A stretch of DNA of 64,000 nucleotides from an uncultured Eubacterium sp. (lineage in GTDB: Bacteria; Bacillota; Clostridia; Lachnospirales; Lachnospiraceae). The notes under the pieces were generated by a model. It was not told the origin of the DNA and ran no database searches. It saw nothing but the letters and a program-made list of their open reading frames with translations. How positions within the stretch are numbered: position 1 is the first letter of the stretch; each line of letters opens with the position of its first letter. Shown one piece after another: positions 7,591 through 15,827 of the stretch. The stretch is taken from NCBI GenBank assembly GCA_910586225.1, contig CAJUIL010000003.1, forward strand, positions 62,001 to 126,000, written 5' to 3'. The position numbers were made by a program, and so were the translations under genes.

Positions 7591-8658
7591 CTATAGATCC
7601 GGGTTAAATCTAATTCCCTGCCGCGTACCTCGTTCACGAAAACGCCGGGTAAATGTATTTAAAACTCTTTTTTTATCCGCACTCCATATGGGTGCAGTCA
7701 GCAGCTTTTTCGACCCGTCTCCGGTAAGACGGTGAACGACCATGGAAGGCGGCAGATGTTCCAGGCAAGTGATCACAAAATCCACGTACTCCTCTAAAGA
7801 AAATATCGGAAACGGCTCCTTTGCATACATCTCTGCCAGGTCTGTCCCTTTTAATATATGCAGCAGCTGAAGCTTGATCCCGTCAATGGCAGGACAAAAA
7901 TGTGCAAGATAATCCACAGACTGAAGCATCTGATCCTGCGTCTCCCCCGGAAGTCCCAGAATCAGATGCACAACGACAGTCAACCCTGCCGCTTTTAGCT
8001 GCTTTACCGTCTCCTCGAAACAGGAAAGCGGATAACCGCGCCGGATAAATTGTGCCGTTTTCGGATGGATCGTCTGCAGTCCCAGCTCCACCCAGACCGG
8101 TTTTATCAGATTCAGCTCTCGCAGGAGCAGAATTTTCTCCGGTTCCAGGCAATCCGGCCGGGTCGCTATGGAAAGTGCCGCGATCTCCGGCCGGAGCATC
8201 GCTTCTGTAAACAATTCCCTCAAATATGAGACTGGTGCATACGTATTGGTAAATGACTGGAAATAGGCAATATAACGTCCGTCAGACGGCATTTTCTCTG
8301 CAACCAGCATTTTTGCTGCCTCTATCTGTTCCCCGATTCCCATCCGCCTGCAATTTTTCGTTACAGTACATCCGGAAACAGAATTTCCAGCATTGCCTGC
8401 CGTCACATTGCCCGCCGCAGAATTTGCAGAACTGTCTGCTGCCACATTGCCTGCTGCAAAATCTCCGGAACCTCCCGCGCTGCAAAATATACATCCCCTG
8501 TTTCCCAATGTCCCATCTCTATTCGGACAGGTCATCCCGCCATCCAGCGCCAGCTTATACACCTTTGTACCAAACCTCTGTTTCAGCCAGGCATTCAGCG
8601 AATGATAAGGCCGCCCTTCCCAGCATTGTTCCATGTTTTTCAATATATTTTCCCTCAT
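7591..8658 (-). CDS. Radical SAM protein of the TIGR01212 / YhcC family
   Basis: 355-residue radical S-adenosylmethionine protein. The [4Fe-4S] ligands are Cys44, Cys56 and Cys59 in CPNRDGTLGNRGCIFCSAGG, the pattern of the YhcC family, whose substrate is unknown. The SAM-binding and barrel motifs follow (YFQSFTNTYAP, SIATRPDCLE, VWVELGLQT, VHLILGLPGE). Residues about 68-103, just after the cluster, form an Ala/Gly/Asn/Ser-rich insertion with repeated AGNV units and two extra Cys, absent from the family as I know it. The C-terminal DGSKKLLTAPIW block is typical. ATG at 8658 is 48 bases from the next gene on the same strand; co-transcription with the flavin reductase is possible. Confidence 0.9.
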   Translation of the reverse strand: MRENILKNMEQCWEGRPYHSLNAWLKQRFGTKVYKLALDGGMTCPNRDGTLGNRGCIFCSAGGSGDFAAGNVAADSSANSAAGNVTAGNAGNSVSGCTVTKNCRRMGIGEQIEAAKMLVAEKMPSDGRYIAYFQSFTNTYAPVSYLRELFTEAMLRPEIAALSIATRPDCLEPEKILLLRELNLIKPVWVELGLQTIHPKTAQFIRRGYPLSCFEETVKQLKAAGLTVVVHLILGLPGETQDQMLQSVDYLAHFCPAIDGIKLQLLHILKGTDLAEMYAKEPFPIFSLEEYVDFVITCLEHLPPSMVVHRLTGDGSKKLLTAPIWSADKKRVLNTFTRRFRERGTRQGIRFNPDL

Positions 8659-8706
8659 GTTAATGACATTGGTTCCGACAAGCCGGCCTGTTAGAAAAGC
8701 GTAAGT

Positions 8707-9324
8707 CTACCGGATAAAATTTGTCCTCTGAAATGCTTCCTTTTCCGGCAGTCCATACTTCTCCCTGCCAAGCGCAATGCTCTTCATAAGAAATGCCATA
8801 TTCCCTGCCAGTGTCCGCATCGTCTGCAGGCCTTCCGCATCCTGTTCCGCCTCCCCGGCTTCCCTGCCATGGATGCTGTTCCAATACTGGCTGGACGCTA
8901 CCGGCATACCGGATATTGTAAAGAATTTATTCAGCTCATCAAAGGTCGCTGACAGTCCCCCGCGCCTTGCAGCAGCCACACATGCGCCAACTTTCATGGT
9001 CTTATCAAAATGTGTGCTGTAAAACAGCCGGGTCAGAAATGCAACCAGTGTCGCATTTGCCGATGCAAAATAAACAGGCGATCCTACTACCAGGCCGTCA
9101 CAGGCTTCCAGCTTCGGTGCCGTTTCATTCACAATATCTTCAAATACACATTTTCCTCTTTCCATACAGGAGCCGCAGGCGATACAGCTGCGGATATCCA
9201 TGTTCCCGATATGAATGATCTCTGTATCAATTCCTTCTTCTGCAAAAATCTTTTCCATTTCATGCAGGGCAATATAAGTGTTTCCCTGTTTGTGCGGACT
9301 TCCGTTTATCATTAATACGTTCAC
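8707..9324 (-). CDS. NAD(P)H-dependent FMN reductase / iron-sulfur flavoprotein-like
   Basis: 205-residue flavodoxin-fold protein of the NADPH-dependent FMN reductase group. The FMN phosphate loop is INGSPHKQGNT (residues 6-16); the second flavin segment is GSPVYFASANATLVAFLTRLFY. A cysteine group CIACGSCMERGKC (residues about 48-60) resembles the region of iron-sulfur flavoproteins and may hold a cluster or redox disulfide. ATG at 9324 has GGAGG upstream. The gene stands alone upstream of the radical SAM gene, with no terminator seen between them. Confidence 0.88.
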   Translation of the reverse strand: MNVLMINGSPHKQGNTYIALHEMEKIFAEEGIDTEIIHIGNMDIRSCIACGSCMERGKCVFEDIVNETAPKLEACDGLVVGSPVYFASANATLVAFLTRLFYSTHFDKTMKVGACVAAARRGGLSATFDELNKFFTISGMPVASSQYWNSIHGREAGEAEQDAEGLQTMRTLAGNMAFLMKSIALGREKYGLPEKEAFQRTNFIR

Positions 9325-9437
9325 TATAAAACCTCCTTCACACTGCTTTAGGCATTGGCTGCCATTGGCATTTTTCTATATACTGCTATTATAAATTAGA
9401 TTTTAAGAAAAGTACAATACTTATTATGCAATCTGAA

Positions 9438-9555
9438 AAAACAGTTACTGTTCACACCCTGTTCAGGCACCTGCTGCCTTCGCGAAGCGAAAGGCTGGAT
9501 GCCTCTGGGTTTCTCATCATGGGACAGTGTATGAAACACACTATACAGTAAACTG
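9438..9555. repeat. Possible small inverted-repeat element
   Basis: The segment starts with AACAGTTACTGTTCACACC and ends with ACAGTAAACTGG, an imperfect terminal inverted repeat, and contains the hairpin TTCGCGAAGCGAA. The layout resembles the clearer element at 56379-56516 (GTTCAG near the end and an internal GCGAAGCG hairpin). The C-terminal codons of the next open frame lie inside it. Low certainty. Confidence 0.35.
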
Positions 9556-9960
9556 GCTTATGTATCGTGTATATTCATATGGTGAACATACTTTTATCTC
9601 ATCATAAAAATAATCTTTGTTATCGGAGGTCTTTAAATTAATAAATCTTGAAAGAGCAGCCTTAATGATCATAACTACACAAAAAATCACTCTGACACGT
9701 TTATCATTGGGAAAATCCATGCATAATGGCAGTAATTTCTTTTCTAAAGTCAGATAGCTTTCAATCGCTTTAAATTTTATAGAGTCAAGCAGTTCAGCTG
9801 TTTCAAGATTTCCTTTGTCCACCAGTAAGTCAGCAAAATCTTTGCATATTTTAGTACTGTCGTCAGGACATATCAGTTTATGATAATCAATGTTTTCTTT
9901 AGATATTTTTCGCTTAAAACCGCTTTTAAATTGTGTTAATAGTATGATACTTCTGGTCAC
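9541..9960 (-). CDS. Unrecognised open frame of about 140 residues, possibly a fragment
   Basis: Encodes a Lys/Asp-rich helical sequence (for example ICKDFADLLVDKGNLETAELL) starting at GTG 9960. The reading frame stays open upstream to about 10060 without an ATG, adding a hydrophobic stretch YLILILYFIPVF, which suggests a truncated membrane-associated protein. Base composition is more AT-rich than the flanks. I cannot assign a family. Confidence 0.35.
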   Translation of the reverse strand: MTRSIILLTQFKSGFKRKISKENIDYHKLICPDDSTKICKDFADLLVDKGNLETAELLDSIKFKAIESYLTLEKKLLPLCMDFPNDKRVRVIFCVVMIIKAALSRFINLKTSDNKDYFYDEIKVCSPYEYTRYISQFTV

Positions 9961-10420
9961 CAGCAGAGCATCGGAAGAGGAAGGTGTCTTTTGACTGTTG
10001 TATAAAGTACTGGCCGGATTAAATACTGGAATAAAATAGAGGATTAAAATTAAATAGATCGTTTATCGCATGGCAGAATCCCATGTCTAGTTGTTATGCG
10101 CAAAATAATTTATCAATCACATCTTTATGTATAGTATTAATGGTAAAACTGATATCACCAAATTTACAAAAAGTTTATAAAGCCTGCGTTTACCGTGAGG
10201 CCTATCAAAGGGACGATTGACACAATCTATATTTTCTGTTATAGTAAATCCATACACGAACATTAATAACTGTATATAGGCGGTTGTGCCGAGAAATGAT
10301 GATGCGAAAACCAAACTTTCTTTGTCGCGTAAAATATACAAAGTAACCAAACAGATCCACAGACAGTTTGGCAAGAATTTTGGCGATATTGTTGAAGTTG
10401 TTTTACAGGAAAGGGACACT
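9961..10420. other. AT-rich degenerate stretch without a convincing gene
   Basis: Between the unknown fragment and the DUF1801 gene. On the minus strand 10117-10400 can be read as a hydrophobic sequence (LVFASSFLGTTAYIQLLMFV and FVNLVISVLPLILYI), which looks like a membrane-protein remnant without start or complete domains. No terminator or promoter stands out. Confidence 0.3.
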
Positions 10421-10840
10421 ATGAATATATCCATGTGGAAATGTCCAAAATGCGGAAGGGAATTTAAGAAAAATGGGCAGAGCCATTTCTGCGGTGAAAA
10501 GCCAAACACGATTGATGAATATATCCTGAGCCAGGATGAGGATAAACAGGAAGATCTGCAGCATATCCGCCAAATCCTGCACAAAGCATTGCCGGAAGCT
10601 GAAGAACGTATCTCATGGAGTATGCCGACTTATTGGAAAAAGCACAATATTCTTCATTTTGCCGCTTCAAAAAAACACATTGGACTGTATCCGGGACCAG
10701 AAGCCGTAATACATTTTGCACAAGAGCTTCATTGCTACAAAACCGACAAAGGGACTATCCGTATCCCTTATGGCAAGATTGACGCTGCATTGATCGAAAA
10801 AATTGCAACGTGGTGCTGGCAAACCGGAAACCATGCGTAA
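10421..10840 (+). CDS. DUF1801 (YdhG-like) protein with N-terminal zinc ribbon
   Basis: 139 residues. The first 25 form a zinc-binding knuckle WKCPKCGREFKKNGQSHFC (Cys8, Cys11, His22/Cys24). The rest is a DUF1801/YdhG domain, a small frataxin-like fold with motifs ISWSMPTYWKK, HIGLYPGP and GTIRIPYG; exact function unknown. I chose ATG 10421, preceded by AGGAAAGGG, over the upstream in-frame ATG at 10286, whose extra 45 residues overlap degenerate sequence and match nothing in the family. Confidence 0.85.
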   Translation: MNISMWKCPKCGREFKKNGQSHFCGEKPNTIDEYILSQDEDKQEDLQHIRQILHKALPEAEERISWSMPTYWKKHNILHFAASKKHIGLYPGPEAVIHFAQELHCYKTDKGTIRIPYGKIDAALIEKIATWCWQTGNHA

Positions 10841-10924
10841 CTTTTGTGGACGATGTGTGATCTGCAAGGCCACGAAATCGAAATAGGCGCCAGCTTTTCC
10901 TGGCACCTATAGAATCATTTATCC

Positions 10925-12382
10925 CTAATGCAATACAATCGCATTTACTGCTTCCATTAGATCCACAACTTTACTTCTTGTCACAAGCGCTGTCGGTTCA
11001 CCATCCACTACAGCCATACAAAAATCCCCGTCCCTCCGGTACAGGCCAATCTGTACTGTCGGATTGTTTTCATCCTCCAAATGAAGCGTCATACTGAGTT
11101 CTTCTTTCGCCCCGATTTCCTCATTCTTAAATTCCGTCGCCGTAAGCGCTGCAAGAGCCGTCCGGAAATCGTCTACAGCAATTTCTTCTTCTCCATAGAA
11201 CCATACGGTTTCTTCATCTTCTTCCTTGGAAATCAAAGCATATGTCTGACCCTCCAGAGAAATATCAACCTGCGTTACTTTATCAAAATCAGCCCAGAAA
11301 ATTTTCTGATGGCGCAGTTTATCATAAGATGCATCCATGAGCGATTTATATTCCGTTTCTGTAATCTCATAGATGATCTGAGACTCGCCGATCCGTATAT
11401 AAGCAGGCACAGTTTCTTCCTCCGACTCATAACCATCCGACGTATCTGTTTCCTCCGAAGTCTCCTCCTCTTTCAATTTGGCCTTGTCTTCGGCGGATCT
11501 GGAAATATGCATCACAAAAGTTTCAACTTCTTCTGTTTCTTCGTCCGTGCCGGCATGATCCTCCGCATCCTCTTTTGACGCCATGTACTGCACCGTCGCT
11601 GTCAGTTCCGGATCATCCAGTCCATAGACAGCCAGTTCTTCCTCTGTTGCATTGTAAGACACATAATTACTTAGCCCAAGACTGCCGATTGAGGAAAGAT
11701 AACTCTTTACATTATCCGTGTCCAAAGGCAGACGGCCATTCTCATCATTGACGAAATAAACGTCATCCTCATGATAAGTATCACCACTTTCTTCCTGATA
11801 AATAATGTTATAATTTTCACTTCCCGCAAACGTAATGTTATCCGCCTGATCAATATATGGTGCTTCATCATGTAAAATCATGTCTTTCAGCTCAATCTCA
11901 TAGCTTTCCATCGGATCTGTAGATACCAGATATACATTGCCGTCCCCAATGGAAATGTACCGCTGCTCATCCATCGTACTGTAGCCGCCCAATTCCACCT
12001 CATAGCTTTCATCTGCCGTTTCCATATGGATACTGCACGCCGGCTCATCCAATCCATACTGGCCATAATCTTCCACATTTTCGATGATAAAAGACACACC
12101 AAAGGACGCAAACACTCCCAGCAGATCGTTCATTTTTTCTTCGCTGACCGGAAAAGCCTCATCATCATCATACAGCCACGTTTCATCCTTATGAAAAGCC
12201 AGCTTTGTATCATCATATTCCCATGAAAGCTTCGTCACATCATCCGCTGCCAGCTCCAAGATGACCTCATCGCTGTTTTTAATCTCCTCCTTTCTCTGCT
12301 CATACCGGCTGACGCCAAACGTCACTCCACAAATAACGAGCAGTACCCCTGACAATGCGTATAATCTTTTAGATCGTTTCAT
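10925..12382 (-). CDS. DUF4340 protein, last gene of the Gld-type ABC operon
   Basis: 485-residue protein with one N-terminal membrane segment (LYALSGVLLVICGVTFGVS) and a long extracytoplasmic region made of DUF4340-type repeats (for example QYGLDEPACSIHMETADESYEVELGG, split here only for illustration by its core QYGLDEP). An acidic Glu/Thr/Ser-rich stretch lies around residues 280-330. DUF4340 proteins accompany GldG-like proteins in ABC clusters; their role is unknown. The start ATG lies inside the -1-frame tail of the GldG-like gene, overlapping its TAA by 14 bases, and has AGGAGGCGG just upstream, which points to translational coupling. Confidence 0.85.
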   Translation of the reverse strand: MKRSKRLYALSGVLLVICGVTFGVSRYEQRKEEIKNSDEVILELAADDVTKLSWEYDDTKLAFHKDETWLYDDDEAFPVSEEKMNDLLGVFASFGVSFIIENVEDYGQYGLDEPACSIHMETADESYEVELGGYSTMDEQRYISIGDGNVYLVSTDPMESYEIELKDMILHDEAPYIDQADNITFAGSENYNIIYQEESGDTYHEDDVYFVNDENGRLPLDTDNVKSYLSSIGSLGLSNYVSYNATEEELAVYGLDDPELTATVQYMASKEDAEDHAGTDEETEEVETFVMHISRSAEDKAKLKEEETSEETDTSDGYESEEETVPAYIRIGESQIIYEITETEYKSLMDASYDKLRHQKIFWADFDKVTQVDISLEGQTYALISKEEDEETVWFYGEEEIAVDDFRTALAALTATEFKNEEIGAKEELSMTLHLEDENNPTVQIGLYRRDGDFCMAVVDGEPTALVTRSKVVDLMEAVNAIVLH

Positions 12383-12506
12383 TTTGCCGCCTCCTTCTGC
12401 TTACAATTACACAGACACCATATCCTAAGAATGCCAGCGGAAAAACGCCGATCATCATTACCTTGAGGTAGGATGCTGTAGACTCATTGATCGTCAGATA
12501 ACTAAA
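12369..12506 (-). other. -1-frame C-terminal extension of the GldG-like gene (membrane anchor)
   Basis: The 111-base gap between the GldG-like stop (12494) and the DUF4340 start is an open -1 frame. It encodes FSYLTINESTASYLKVMM, then IGVFPLAFLGYGVCVIVS and RRRRQNETI, ending at TAA 12371-12369. A Tyr-Leu-Thr segment, a membrane span and a basic tail are exactly what closes GldG-like proteins. The in-frame product instead ends at NLVI-stop. The two frames meet at the heptamer T TTA AAT (12512-12506). Either a programmed -1 shift, a real mutation or a read error explains this. Confidence 0.7.
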
Positions 12507-13822
12507 TTTAAAGATTTACTCCGGATTGCTACTGCTTCCCGCTCACCGATCATAAAAGAAAGCGCATTCATGCCCAAATCCAGATTGGCTCCAGATGAAT
12601 AAGCATTATACATATCATCAAGAAAAGCAGAAGATGCAAACCATACAATCTGCCCTTCGCTGCCACAAGCAACCGATACCGCCGTTGCGAACGGTCCATC
12701 CGCATCTCCTTCTTCTTTCTCATATTTTTCAACCGCATACCCGGCAGCTTTGCTGTAAGCCGTTTCCGATGTGGTCAAAAGCGGTGTGACAGAACCTGAC
12801 GTATCTGTAACAGTCAGCCCTCCCGCAATCGGCATAATTACATAATAATTGCCTTCTACCAACGGATTTGTAATCTCATGCTCCGCCATTTCCGGCAGGA
12901 GAATATAAGGCTGTTGAAATGCATAATGGTCCCTGTCGCCTTCCACCACAATACCTTCTTCCGCTTCCACGCCATAGTCCCCAAGCAGGCTGTACAGATT
13001 CGTCAATGCCTTGTCTTCTACCGGCCCTGCCATCACCATCAGCTTGCCGCCGTTTGCGGTGTATTCAGCCAGCATATCTTTTTCTTCCTCGGAAATATCA
13101 CTGGTTGGCGCATAAATCAGCACCACATCCGCTTCTTCCGGAACTGTATCTGCATTTAACAGCGTGAATGTAACCGTTTCTATATTCTGTTTTTCAATCT
13201 GCTCAGCAAATACGGCAGAAAGCTCCGACTCTCCATGTCCCTCTGTAATATAAAGCTTTGGATGATCTTCGCTGACTACATGATCAATCGCCGAAGTAAC
13301 TGCACCCTCACCGTCAAAAGAAGTTGTATAAGAATAGCTCGTCATATCTGCCTCTGTCAGATAGATATCTTCGTAACTGATATACCGGCTGCTGTCACCA
13401 CTCTCGACAATTAAACTGTTATTCGGAACCGTTTCCGAAGTATACTGCTGTGTAAATGTCGGATAGACATCCGGATTTTTCTTTATTACTTCGATATGCT
13501 CTGAAAGGCTTTCATATTTGGCCAGCAGATTTTCAATCACATCATCTTCTTTGTCCGCCTGAACCACCCAGTAAATTGTCACATCTTTTTCCAGTGCATT
13601 GACCACTACTTTTGTATTGCTGGTAATGGAATACAGCTTTGCAGAGCTGATATCCAGCTGCGTCCATGTAGACGGCAGCACTGATACCAGGACATTTACC
13701 GCAATCAGAATTGCCAATACAATCCCTGTCAATATCAGTGAATAAGATCCGCCCTTTAATGCAATCTGGTTTTGCCGCATATGCTGCTCGTTCTGCCCAC
13801 CTTTTTGAATCCTTTTTTTCAT
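12494..13822 (-). CDS. GldG-like ABC-transport auxiliary protein, annotated up to the in-frame stop
   Basis: 442 residues in the zero frame. The N-terminal membrane segment (SLILTGIVLAILIAVNVLVSVLP) is followed by the extracytoplasmic GldG/DUF7088 region with hallmark TQLDISSAKLYSITSNTK, then the auxiliary domain with ITEGHGESEL and LMVMAGPVEDKALTNLY. The expected C-terminal membrane span is missing from this frame but is encoded directly downstream in the -1 frame, giving about 484 residues if read. ATG 13822 overlaps the permease stop as TGATG and has CGGAGG upstream. Part of an operon gldA-gldF-gldG-DUF4340 under a two-component system; substrate unknown. Confidence 0.88.
   Translation of the reverse strand: MKKRIQKGGQNEQHMRQNQIALKGGSYSLILTGIVLAILIAVNVLVSVLPSTWTQLDISSAKLYSITSNTKVVVNALEKDVTIYWVVQADKEDDVIENLLAKYESLSEHIEVIKKNPDVYPTFTQQYTSETVPNNSLIVESGDSSRYISYEDIYLTEADMTSYSYTTSFDGEGAVTSAIDHVVSEDHPKLYITEGHGESELSAVFAEQIEKQNIETVTFTLLNADTVPEEADVVLIYAPTSDISEEEKDMLAEYTANGGKLMVMAGPVEDKALTNLYSLLGDYGVEAEEGIVVEGDRDHYAFQQPYILLPEMAEHEITNPLVEGNYYVIMPIAGGLTVTDTSGSVTPLLTTSETAYSKAAGYAVEKYEKEEGDADGPFATAVSVACGSEGQIVWFASSAFLDDMYNAYSSGANLDLGMNALSFMIGEREAVAIRSKSLNLVI
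12506..12512 (-). promoter_or_regulatory. Candidate -1 ribosomal slippery heptamer
   Basis: In the reading frame of the GldG-like gene the bases are T TTA AAT, which fits X XXY YYZ (UUUAAAU). Twelve bases downstream CGATCA can pair with TGATCG about 30 bases later, enclosing a smaller TACC-TCAA-GGTA hairpin; this possible stimulator is weaker and farther away than usual. Confidence 0.45.
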
Positions 13823-14685
13823 CAGTTATACCTCCGTTTCTCAAGGGACTGCACGGACAGAAACAAAAAAAATACCATCACTGTCACATAATAAACAATT
13901 CCGGTCAGGTCAAATACACCGTTCACAAATTTATAAAAACGCTCAAACAAAGAAAGCTTTTTCATAATATCCGCAAGCAGCCCTTCAAAAACAGAGCTGT
14001 CCATGACATAGAATCCGGCGACTGCAATGGAAAGAATCGCCCCGGTTCCAAGCGCTAATTTGTCGTTCCTAGTCACATACCGGACGACAAACCCCAGAAT
14101 AACAGCTGCCACAATCAGCGCTATGGCAGAGCCTACTGCCGTGGACGACACATACTCAGCCAGTGTCACGCTATAATAATTTAAGAGAATGACCGGAATT
14201 GCAATTCCAGCAGCAAATCCAAGATTATCTGTCAGAGAAGAAATAAACGTGCCAATGGCAATTAACGCCGCACCCATCATAAAAAACGCGAATATAGAGC
14301 CGTAGGACGTCAGCAGATAAACTTCTCCAAACCTGGCAAAAATCAGCGGATAAAAAGAAATGATCACAAGCGGCACCAGATACACCACTAAAAGAGCCAA
14401 ATATTTACCAATAATGATCTGTGAAGTTGTAATAGGCAAAGAATATAAAAGCTGGTCTGTTTTCTGCCTGCGTTCCTCCGCAACCACCTTCATCGTCAAG
14501 ATCGGTATGATCACCACAAAACCAAGACATACAAAGCTCAGCACATACTCAAAATTTGCCACTGACGACTGGATGTTGTAAAGCATCGCCCCAAGACCTA
14601 CAAAAGCCAAAAGAAACGCCGAAAAAATATAGGCTGTCAGTGAATGAAAATGACTCGACAGCTCATGCTTCCATACTGCAATCAT
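13822..14685 (-). CDS. ABC-2 type permease (GldF/NosY-like)
   Basis: 287-residue membrane protein with six hydrophobic segments. The N-terminus MIAVWKHELSSHFHSLTAYIFSAFLL and the VVAEERRQKTDQLLYSLPI motif mark it as the permease of a Gld-type ABC exporter. It overlaps the ATPase gene by 23 bases and the GldG-like gene by one base, so the three are translated together. In Bacteroidetes GldA/F/G serve gliding; in Clostridia similar sets have unknown substrates. Confidence 0.9.
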   Translation of the reverse strand: MIAVWKHELSSHFHSLTAYIFSAFLLAFVGLGAMLYNIQSSVANFEYVLSFVCLGFVVIIPILTMKVVAEERRQKTDQLLYSLPITTSQIIIGKYLALLVVYLVPLVIISFYPLIFARFGEVYLLTSYGSIFAFFMMGAALIAIGTFISSLTDNLGFAAGIAIPVILLNYYSVTLAEYVSSTAVGSAIALIVAAVILGFVVRYVTRNDKLALGTGAILSIAVAGFYVMDSSVFEGLLADIMKKLSLFERFYKFVNGVFDLTGIVYYVTVMVFFLFLSVQSLEKRRYN

Positions 14686-15649
14686 TCTTTTCCACCTCGC
14701 TTTCCTCTAAAGCATCTCCTTCTGTCAGTTCAATAAAGACATCTTCCAGATTTGCTTTTTTTGAATCCATCCCAACAATCGCCTTCTGTTTTTCTGCAAA
14801 TGCAAAAAACAACTGCCGGCATACAGACCTAACATCGTCCGTATCCGCTTTTACATGAATTTTTAAAAGTCCCGTTTCCACTTCATCCATCGTGTATTCC
14901 TCATATACCGCCAGTTTTTCCAGAATCTCCTTCGCCTCCTCCTGAAGCGCTTCTACCGTAAAATCAATGCCATTGGAAGACTGTCTGAGTTTTTCCAGAT
15001 TTTCCGGCGCATCAAAGGCTGCCAGCCTGCCCTTGGCAATGATCAGCACCTTTTCACAAATTGCCTGTACTTCCGATAGAATATGGGAGCTAAGAATGAC
15101 CGTATGACTCTCACCCAGCTGCCTGATCAAATCACGAATCTCTATGATCTGGATTGGATCAAGCCCTACTGTCGGCTCATCCAAAATAATAACCTTTGGA
15201 TTTCCCAAAAGCGCCTGAGCAATGCCTACACGCTGCTTATATCCTTTCGACAACGCCAAAATCAACCTATTTCTGACCTTTGTGATTTTTGTCTGATCCA
15301 TAACATCTTCCACTTGCCGCGCCAGTTCCATTCCCTTCAGCCCTTTTGCCTCGCCGACAAATTTCAAATACTCCACCGGCGTCTCATTCATGTACAAAGG
15401 CGGCTGTTCCGGCAGATATCCGATCAGTTTTTTTGCCATCTGCGGCTCTTCGAAGATATCATAGCCGTCAATTCTGACAGCCCCATCCGTCGCAGACAAA
15501 CAACCTGTCATAATATTCATTGTGGTGGATTTCCCAGCGCCGTTCGGCCCCAAAAAGCCATAGACATGACCCTCCTCAATCTCGAAAGACAGATCGTCAA
15601 CTGCCAGAAAATCACCATAACATTTTGTCAAATGCTCTACTGTGATCAT
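14663..15649 (-). CDS. ABC transporter ATP-binding protein (GldA-like)
   Basis: 328-residue ATPase. Walker A is GPNGAGKSTT, the signature is the less common LSKGYKQRVG, Walker B is VIILDEPTVGLDP, and the switch His is in LSSHILSEV. A C-terminal DUF4162-like extension follows. ATG 15649 is preceded by AGGGAGG; an upstream in-frame ATG at 15682 lacks such a site. It is the first gene of the operon, 178 bases after the sensor kinase, with its own promoter and regulator repeat. Confidence 0.92.
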   Translation of the reverse strand: MITVEHLTKCYGDFLAVDDLSFEIEEGHVYGFLGPNGAGKSTTMNIMTGCLSATDGAVRIDGYDIFEEPQMAKKLIGYLPEQPPLYMNETPVEYLKFVGEAKGLKGMELARQVEDVMDQTKITKVRNRLILALSKGYKQRVGIAQALLGNPKVIILDEPTVGLDPIQIIEIRDLIRQLGESHTVILSSHILSEVQAICEKVLIIAKGRLAAFDAPENLEKLRQSSNGIDFTVEALQEEAKEILEKLAVYEEYTMDEVETGLLKIHVKADTDDVRSVCRQLFFAFAEKQKAIVGMDSKKANLEDVFIELTEGDALEESEVEKNDCSMEA

Positions 15650-15723
15650 AAAATGACCCTCCCTGCTTATTTTGATAGTCATTTGCCCATATAAGACTCC
15701 AGCAAACTTCTTTCATCTTTAAG

Positions 15724-15756
15724 ATTTTACAAAATCACGCTAAAGGCAGCCTAAAG
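15724..15756 (-). promoter_or_regulatory. Gld operon promoter with response-regulator direct repeat
   Basis: On the plus strand CTAAAG occurs at 15740-15745 and 15751-15756, 11 bases apart (one helical turn). On the minus strand this is CTTTAG-N5-CTTTAG, followed by exactly 10 bases and TAAAAT (15729-15724). The same arrangement lies in front of the regulator gene, so this is probably where the OmpR-type regulator activates the ABC operon. Confidence 0.65.
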
Positions 15757-15778
15757 AAAGCTGTGAAAAATTCGTGAA

Positions 15779-15815
15779 CGAAAAAAGCAACCACTATCGT
15801 GATCGCTTCTTCATA
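15779..15815 (-). terminator. Terminator after the sensor-kinase gene
   Basis: On the minus strand GCGATCAC-GATA-GTGGTTGC pairs with two wobble pairs and is followed by TTTTTT. It separates the two-component operon from the ABC operon. Confidence 0.65.
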
Positions 15816-15827
15816 AAAATATATCAT

